The position numbers and the translations under genes were made by a program. A stretch of DNA of 64,000 nt from Chthoniobacteraceae bacterium (GTDB taxonomy: Bacteria > Verrucomicrobiota > Verrucomicrobiia > Chthoniobacterales > Chthoniobacteraceae). Numbering within the stretch: position 1 is the first letter of the stretch; the number at the start of each line of letters is the position of its first letter. The stretch lies in assembly GCA_947449735.1 (NCBI GenBank), contig CANFTB010000010.1:36259-100258 (forward strand). Direction: 5' to 3'. Below are positions 60,079 to 64,000 of the stretch, in pieces. The notes below the pieces were generated by a model that was not told the origin of the DNA, searched no databases, and saw nothing but the letters and a program-made list of their open reading frames with translations.

Positions 60079-62430
60079 CTACCCGATCCGGTTCTCCCCG
60101 CGGTTCTCCTTCTGGTGAATGATCACGGGCCACCCTGAAAACTGGCTCGAAGCGGCCGGAGCCGAAACATCCACCATGAACCGGAAACTTTCGACCCGGT
60201 AGGTCAGCGCCTCCGTATCGAAGGTGACGAAGCCAAAGCCGCTCCCCTTTTCGTGGGCCTTCTCGTAGCGGTTTGGAGACCGTCCCACCTCAGGATTACC
60301 CACGGCATAGACGTAGATCTTGTTTCCAAATCCGTCCATGTACTCGCCGGTGTTTGGATGCCCGTGACCTGGCCGGTTCAAATACGAAAGCCCGAGTTCG
60401 TCCGGCCTCCACCAGCGGGGATAACCGACGGCGATCGCCGGCGTGCAGAACGACCAGAGCCCGTCGCGCTGCCTTCCCGATCCGTACTGCGAAAGGGACG
60501 ACAGATGCTGGTCGCCGTTGATGTGGAGCGCCATCGACGGGCGCAAAATCTCCAAGGCCCGGTTGCGGGGAGTCTGCGGCCAGGAACCCGAATCCAGATC
60601 GGCCTTGAGGTAACCGTCGAAGCTCCCGTGATGCGTCGCAAGATTCGCAAAGACCGTCTGGCTTAGAAGCGCCTTCAGCGTATGTCCGCGCCAGTCTTGC
60701 GCCCACTTTTCCAAAAACCTCTCCTGCCTTTCCCCCAGCAGCACTAGCCCCGGCTTGTCCAATGAGAGACAGTCGAAACCGGCATCCTTCACATGGTCCG
60801 TCCTTCCCGGTCCTGTGTTGACGCGCTCAGGGCCGCTTTTCCACTGCCGGTCGGCGATGATCGCGAACCCGACTCCGCCGTAAACCATGTCGCCAAAATA
60901 CACGCTGATGCTCTGCTCGCACGGCGTCGGGTCAAAAGCATCGGGATGATGGGAAACATTGGTCTTGTGCACGGCGTTCACCATGCGGGCCGGTTGCCGG
61001 TAGCCCCCCGAGGAGGAGGCTCCCCCGTCTTCCCTCACCATCTTGGCGCCGCCTTCCCCCCAGATGTTCCCCTGAAAAACATCATGGTCGTCCGGCAAAC
61101 AAATCGTAGGCCTGTCACGCATGACCTCCCGGAAGGACCAGCCGAACTGATAGAACTTCCGGAGGTAGTTCAAAATGGCCGGTTCCGCCGGCTCGCGGAT
61201 GATCCCGAACCCTCCGTGGTTTTCGTAAATCTGGTCGCCCGAAAAAAAGACCAGGTCGGGATCCAGCTTTGCGACATTCGCCGCGACGGGTTCATACGGA
61301 AAGGCGTAGTCATTCTGGCAGGTCAGCGCGGCCATGCGCAGGGGACGCCCCACGGGATTGGCACGGATAGTGCCGGTCCATTCGTGAGGGGTCTCCCCGC
61401 CGTCGCGATGCCTCTCCCGGTACAGGAGTTTGTAAGGCACGGAAGTTTGCGCGTCCCAGTTTGGAATGCGGAATGTCGCCACCCATGCGTCCGTGTCCAA
61501 CGCCGCGGAGCCCAGTGACTGCCACTGGTTACCGCGCTTCACATGGAGCTCAACCTGCTGGCTGTCAGCGCTACCCATGGGGCCTGTCAGCGCGCTGATC
61601 TTTAAAACAAACCCCTCGCCCGTCCGGGAGTCACTGAGGGAATACATCGACCACAGCAACGGCCCGAAGGCTTGTGCGGGATTCACGCTGAAAGCCGCGC
61701 CGGACATCCTCCAGTTGGCAAATCGGTGGCGGGCGCCTTTCGGTGAGCCTTTCTTTCCACCGGAATCACCCTCTCCCCCGAAACTGCTGACGAGCGCCAC
61801 ATTGCCCACCAGAATATCCTCCGCGATCTCCAGCGAAACGCTTCCCAAATTTGCACCACCGACGGGGGCGAGGGCGTCCAGCGTCAGCGCAACCTTGCCG
61901 CCCTTTGAGACCCCTCGGAGATGCAGTTCGATGGATTTCAAATCAACGCTTGGATCGAGAGCCGCCTTTGTGTTTCCCAAAAACAAAACGCCGGGCGCCA
62001 CGCCGGCGTTCACGCCTTTCACCGCAAAGCAATTGCTGCGATGTTCGTTGATATCGCTGCGAATCCCCAGCCGGAATCCCGCTCCCGAATCACTGCCGGC
62101 CACCTGCAGTTGTGAAATCTGCACGGACATTGCAAATCCCGCAGCAGGATTGGTAATTTGGTGTGTGAGCGAATGAATGCTGCGGTTCGCACCAAGGCTC
62201 TGGCATTCGGCTCCGCCATCGACGATGCGCCAGTCCTCCATGGGATTCGCCCAGAACTCGCCCCCAAGCCACACCCGGTCGTGGCTCCTGCTCCAAAAGT
62301 CGGGGGAAATGACTCCGGAAGCCCCCGCTTCCTGTGCAGCCACACCCTGCTCTCTGCCGCCTGCGGCGCCAAGCACCGCGGTTGCAGCAACCCACTTGAG
62401 GGCATCCCGGCGGGTGAGTTTTTCGTTCAT
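60079..62430 (-). CDS. phoD: PhoD-like alkaline phosphatase/phosphodiesterase with N-terminal beta domain
   Basis: A 783-residue Tat-exported protein ([20 protein letters not shown]). Residues about 40-300 are a beta-rich extension; the C-terminal part is a PhoD-type metallophosphatase: [50 protein letters not shown], and [20 protein letters not shown]. The four-residue DDHD and the GDQH are the metal-binding Asp/His sites. PhoD hydrolyses phosphodiesters or monoesters in the periplasm, often under phosphate starvation. The long N-terminal domain is not part of the standard enzyme and may bind polysaccharide. No Pho box was sought in detail. It is alone on its strand. Confidence 0.87.
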   Translation of the reverse strand: MNEKLTRRDALKWVAATAVLGAAGGREQGVAAQEAGASGVISPDFWSRSHDRVWLGGEFWANPMEDWRIVDGGAECQSLGANRSIHSLTHQITNPAAGFAMSVQISQLQVAGSDSGAGFRLGIRSDINEHRSNCFAVKGVNAGVAPGVLFLGNTKAALDPSVDLKSIELHLRGVSKGGKVALTLDALAPVGGANLGSVSLEIAEDILVGNVALVSSFGGEGDSGGKKGSPKGARHRFANWRMSGAAFSVNPAQAFGPLLWSMYSLSDSRTGEGFVLKISALTGPMGSADSQQVELHVKRGNQWQSLGSAALDTDAWVATFRIPNWDAQTSVPYKLLYRERHRDGGETPHEWTGTIRANPVGRPLRMAALTCQNDYAFPYEPVAANVAKLDPDLVFFSGDQIYENHGGFGIIREPAEPAILNYLRKFYQFGWSFREVMRDRPTICLPDDHDVFQGNIWGEGGAKMVREDGGASSSGGYRQPARMVNAVHKTNVSHHPDAFDPTPCEQSISVYFGDMVYGGVGFAIIADRQWKSGPERVNTGPGRTDHVKDAGFDCLSLDKPGLVLLGERQERFLEKWAQDWRGHTLKALLSQTVFANLATHHGSFDGYLKADLDSGSWPQTPRNRALEILRPSMALHINGDQHLSSLSQYGSGRQRDGLWSFCTPAIAVGYPRWWRPDELGLSYLNRPGHGHPNTGEYMDGFGNKIYVYAVGNPEVGRSPNRYEKAHEKGSGFGFVTFDTEALTYRVESFRFMVDVSAPAASSQFSGWPVIIHQKENRGENRIG

Positions 62431-62637
62431 AAATTAGGTCCTCTGAAGGGATATCTGGCGGCCCGAGAGAGGCCGGCATCTGTAAAAAGAGACGCGATAT
62501 CCCAAACACCCCTCTCACAGTGAAGTTGCGGGCTATCTCCGGAAGACCTCTGAAGGAAAATCCCACCCCACACCGCTCGGGGACTGACGACCCGCGGACA
62601 GGGGGAAGGACCTCACGCACCTCCCCTCTCGTGGACC

Positions 62638-63651
62638 CTACTTTTTCTTGTTAAACATGGAGGCGCCCATCTTCAGGCCGGCCGCCTGCATGGCCTGCTG
62701 CTGTTCCTGCATGGTCTTGAGCGCTTCCAGTTGCTTCGGGGTTAGAAACGAGGCGGCGGCGGCATAAACCTCCTGCGCCTGGGAGTTGAAGGCGGCAGTG
62801 ACTCTGGCCATCTCCTTTTCGTCTCCGCTCAGCGACGCGAGACTTTGAACATTGGAAAGATCGGGTACGTCTGTGCGCCGCGTACGGGCGCTCGTCATCG
62901 AATTTACGAGTTGGTCTTCCTGCTGCGTGGTAAGAGGCTCGCCCACGGCAGAGAATGCGGCATGCCCCAAAGTGAGCGCCATGCGCTCGGCTTTCGAGCC
63001 CTCCCAGCTTTGGAACATTTGGTAATCCTGTTCGTTATTTAGGAACGATTTGATCTTGAGGTCGCTGGCGTCCTTGGCGTCGGTGAGCGCCTTGAACACG
63101 GTCTTTTTTTGGTCTTCAGGCATCCCTGCCTCCATCAGGCGGAGACTGAGTTCAGTTTCGCCCTGCACACGCTCGGCAATCATCTTCTTAAGCTCCTGCT
63201 TGTCGGCGTCATTGAGGTGCAACCGGTTGTATAACCCTCCATACAGCATGTCTATTTGGGCCGCCTGCTGCTGCTTCATCATGCCCTTCATTTCGGGGTC
63301 ATTCATCATCTCCGCCAGCATCTTGCCGAGATTTTTGGCCTCTCCGCCGCCCTGAGGCGCCGCCGCCCGGCCATTGCCCTCTGCCCCCTTGGATGCCACC
63401 TGCGCCAGTTGTGTCTGTGCGGCTTTCAAGGCTTCCTCCAATTTTCCTGAACTCGATCGGGCGTCGTCCAGCTCCTGGGCAAGCGACTTCACCGAACCCT
63501 CGAGCTTGCTGATTTCCAAGCCCAGTTCTTCGCTCTTCGACGCGCTCAGGCGGCGCTCTTGCTGCAGATCAATGTCCTTCCACAGCGAACCGGCGCCAAT
63601 TCCGATAAGCAATGTTGCGATGCTGGCAGTGACGGCAAGAGCAGGTTTCAT
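62638..63651 (-). CDS. Exported coiled-coil protein of unknown function
   Basis: A 337-residue protein starting at ATG 63651. A signal or anchor segment (MKPALAVTASIATLLIGIGA) precedes a predicted coiled coil (residues about 28-90: SASKSEELGLEISKLEGSVK and onwards), then an alpha-helical Met/Gln-rich region (MLAEMMNDPEMKGMMKQQQA). The rest resembles a periplasmic helical protein with a LTPKQLEALKTMQEQQQAM end, like Spy- or CpxP-related metal/stress proteins, but no LTxxQ pair is clear. Such proteins are common beside PVC sigma-factor genes; here it stands alone between PhoD and the tRNA. Confidence 0.7.
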   Translation of the reverse strand: MKPALAVTASIATLLIGIGAGSLWKDIDLQQERRLSASKSEELGLEISKLEGSVKSLAQELDDARSSSGKLEEALKAAQTQLAQVASKGAEGNGRAAAPQGGGEAKNLGKMLAEMMNDPEMKGMMKQQQAAQIDMLYGGLYNRLHLNDADKQELKKMIAERVQGETELSLRLMEAGMPEDQKKTVFKALTDAKDASDLKIKSFLNNEQDYQMFQSWEGSKAERMALTLGHAAFSAVGEPLTTQQEDQLVNSMTSARTRRTDVPDLSNVQSLASLSGDEKEMARVTAAFNSQAQEVYAAAASFLTPKQLEALKTMQEQQQAMQAAGLKMGASMFNKKK

Positions 63652-63925
63652 GGTAGGATAAAAGCGGAGGCAATGCGAGGAGCGCGGCCTCAAGAGGCCG
63701 CCGGACGGATTCGACAATCTGCCCGGGGGGCAAGTCGAGGCAATAAGACCTGCAGGGAGGCTCTCGGCAGTAATCTAAATGTGCACGAACGACGGCAATG
63801 CTGGGGCATGGGTCTCAAACTGGGCGAAAGAGCCCAGGGCGCCCCATGGAGATCATTTTTTTAAACGAAAGCATTGCAATCCGCAGAATGCGGATGAATA
63901 CTTCCTCTCCCTTTTTCAAGGAAAT

Positions 63926-63999
63926 GCACCCGTAGCTCAATTGGATAGAGCATCTGACTACGAATCAGAAGGTTTCAAGTTCGAATCTTGACGGGTGCA
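63926..63999 (+). tRNA. tRNA-Arg (anticodon ACG)
   Basis: A complete 74-nucleotide cloverleaf: acceptor GCACCCG pairs with CGGGTGC, D-arm contains AGCTCAATTGGATAGAGC, anticodon stem TCTGA/TCAGA around loop CTACGAA with ACG at the anticodon, and T-arm containing GTTCGAATC. Discriminator A at 63999. The window ends one base later, so an encoded CCA cannot be judged. ACG is read as inosine after deamination and decodes CGU, CGC and CGA. Confidence 0.97.
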
Positions 64000-64000
64000 C

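Noticed and set aside
1..64000. CRISPR arrays, insertion sequences, phage genes, rRNA
   Set aside because: No regularly spaced repeats, transposase, integrase or structural phage proteins were seen on either strand, and no rRNA stretches were recognised.

Overview
The window looks like chromosomal DNA of a high-G+C bacterium of the PVC group, most likely a Verrucomicrobiota member and less likely a planctomycete. The evidence is the family mix: secreted cytochrome-type proteins paired with DUF1552 or DUF1501 proteins, fused FHA/serine-threonine kinase/formylglycine-generating-enzyme-like proteins, very large secreted malectin/Kelch proteins, several secreted sialidase-fold proteins and SGNH hydrolases, and Tat-type secreted oxidoreductases. 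No rRNA, phage, insertion sequence or CRISPR array was seen. One tRNA-Arg closes the window.

Layout. 1-3.4 kb: a DUF1592-type haem protein (cut by the window edge) coupled to a DUF1552 protein, then a small DUF4440 protein. 3.4-8.3 kb: a carbohydrate cluster with a sialidase-like protein, ribulokinase, a DapA-family aldolase and a divergent AraC-type regulator. 8.4-9.3 kb: mostly non-coding, with a nonsense-interrupted small reading frame. 9.2-12.5 kb: a probable copper-handling cassette made of a Cys-rich secreted protein, a multicopper oxidase with a fused C-terminal beta-barrel-like domain, and a small TRASH/YHS-like lipoprotein. 12.6-18.5 kb: two paralogous kinase/FGE fusion genes flanking a ParE-type toxin-antitoxin pair. 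18.5-24.2 kb: two SGNH hydrolases, an FHA-GAF adenylate cyclase, a HupE/UreJ-type membrane protein and two small exported proteins. 24.2-30.1 kb: a large inverted repeat and a 1753-residue secreted malectin/PA14/TIG/propeller/Kelch protein. 30.5-36.7 kb: housekeeping genes (D-Ala-D-Ala carboxypeptidase, BioF, PolX, a Gfo/Idh/MocA oxidoreductase) and a PepSY-like repeat protein. 36.7-41 kb: a DUF1549/DUF1553 haem protein coupled to a DUF1501 protein.

41.4-50 kb is the most unusual part. Its genes are less G+C-rich than their neighbours. They encode an ExoD-like protein, a small Lys/Ala-tailed protein, a P1B-type ATPase with intact catalytic motifs but no cysteine-proline metal motif, a CorA-like protein that ends before its GMN pore motif, and a second P-type ATPase homologue in which all three catalytic signatures are altered. 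A beta-carbonic anhydrase and a cysteine-free thioredoxin-like protein follow. The two ATPases share an unusual N-terminal region and read as a catalytic/non-catalytic pair, which is my main candidate for an undescribed system.

50.2-63.7 kb: a Tat-exported FAD oxidoreductase, a ThuA/hydrolase/amidohydrolase operon with a divergent PAS-AraC regulator, a second sialidase, a LysR/phospholipase-D pair with a divergent HPF-like gene, a PhoD-type phosphatase and an exported coiled-coil protein. Two copies of a roughly 110-bp inverted-repeat element (about 4.6 and 32.6 kb) are dispersed through the window. Function assignments rest on reading motifs by eye; no database search was possible.
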